From the NCBI GenBank assembly GCA_910576815.1, contig CAJTKA010000031.1, positions 1-40,823 of the forward strand: a stretch of 40,823 nucleotides of DNA. The letters are read 5' to 3'. Every line of letters starts with the position of its first letter. Positions within the stretch are counted from its first letter, which is position 1. Under the pieces are notes generated by a model, which saw only the letters and a program-made list of their open reading frames with translations, searched no databases and was not told the DNA's origin. The stretch is from an uncultured Lachnospiraceae bacterium (lineage in GTDB: Bacteria; Bacillota; Clostridia; Lachnospirales; Lachnospiraceae). A program made the position numbers and the translations under genes. This document shows, one piece after another, positions 40,771 through 40,823 of the stretch.

Positions 40771-40823
40771 GATATTGTCAATATTGGTTGACACTTTTTC
40801 CGCAAGGATATCAATGCCTAAGC
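40770..40823 (-). other. Unidentified sequence joined to the recombinase fragment
   Basis: On the minus strand these 54 nt stay open in the recombinase frame and read LGIDILAEKVSTNIDNII before the shared cysteine. I do not recognise the source. TGTCAA/TTGACA form a 6-bp dyad in it. The window ends here. Confidence 0.5.

Larger units (their letters stand above)
40118..40823 (-). mobile_element. End of a second copy of the integrative element, inverted
   Basis: The recombinase end of the same or a sister element enters from the right. Its outer 642 nt match the left copy. Further right, after 40769, the sequence is no longer the recombinase known from the left. Only about 700 nt are visible. 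Confidence 0.75.

Noticed and set aside
40168..40794. Functional short recombinase-like protein from GTG 40794
   Set aside because: It lacks the resolvase and recombinase domains and half the zinc ribbon, and its first residues are foreign.
1..40823. CRISPR array, rRNA or tRNA genes
   Set aside because: No regularly spaced short repeats with unique spacers were seen; the only regular array is the 60-bp coding repeat at 37713. No rRNA segments or complete tRNA cloverleaf were recognised.

Overview
The window looks like chromosome of a gut-type Firmicute, most likely a Lachnospiraceae/Clostridia member. The grounds are strong AGGAGG-type ribosome sites, Clostridia-style integrative-element genes, a TSCPD gene, a stand-alone murG, a short bacterial pgi, BlaI/M56 pairs and a Bce-like two-component/ABC unit. 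The genus cannot be fixed from the sequence alone.

Layout. (1) 1-4533 is the end of an integrative element: a SymE-like toxin candidate with a small upstream gene, a small HTH regulator, a Tn916 orf7-like sigma factor, an orf8-like protein, a structured non-coding stretch, a small conserved protein and a TnpX/TndX-type large serine recombinase. (2) 4534-5956 is a graveyard: an ABC ATPase gene cut at its Walker A motif by the element, an MFS transporter fused by deletion to the tail of a MarR regulator, and a frameshifted fic gene. (3) 5966-8432 holds two GNAT acetyltransferases, a histidine phosphatase with an altered RHG motif and an unknown small protein. (4) 8523-17297 is a seven-gene unit for an unrecognised glycan or glycolipid: class II aldolase, double nucleotidyltransferase, a GT-C membrane protein fused to a uridine-kinase-like domain, HAD phosphatase, GT2, a GDPD-like protein and a second GT-C protein. 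(5) 17320-30452 is mostly metabolic: a membrane protein, TSCPD protein, murG, pgi, TrpB-like synthase, uxuA/uxuB, a D-2-hydroxyacid dehydrogenase, and an SAH-handling set (deaminase, EAL/HDOD protein, adenosylhomocysteinase). (6) 30513-35563 is a response regulator, histidine kinase, ABC ATPase and FtsX-type permease unit with paired ATTGTA sites spaced by 11 bp before the ABC genes. (7) 35668-39998 is an AraC/GyrI-like regulator and a blaI/blaR1-like pair under a dyad operator. (8) 39995-40823 is a second ABC ATPase gene cut at the same Walker A codons by the same element end, in opposite orientation.

The most striking result is the symmetry of the two ends. Two unrelated ABC ATPase genes are both truncated directly after the codons Gly-Ala of GPxGA, and each is joined to the recombinase-proximal end of the element. 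The two ends share a 642-nt block (3882-4523 and 40128-40769, inverted) that looks identical, and differ just outside it. This suggests a recombinase that targets the conserved P-loop coding sequence of ABC transporters, and an inverted repeat able to flip about 35.6 kb; a repeat-driven assembly join is the main alternative. The second candidate for something new is the 8523-17297 unit with its GT-C/kinase fusion and tandem nucleotidyltransferase.
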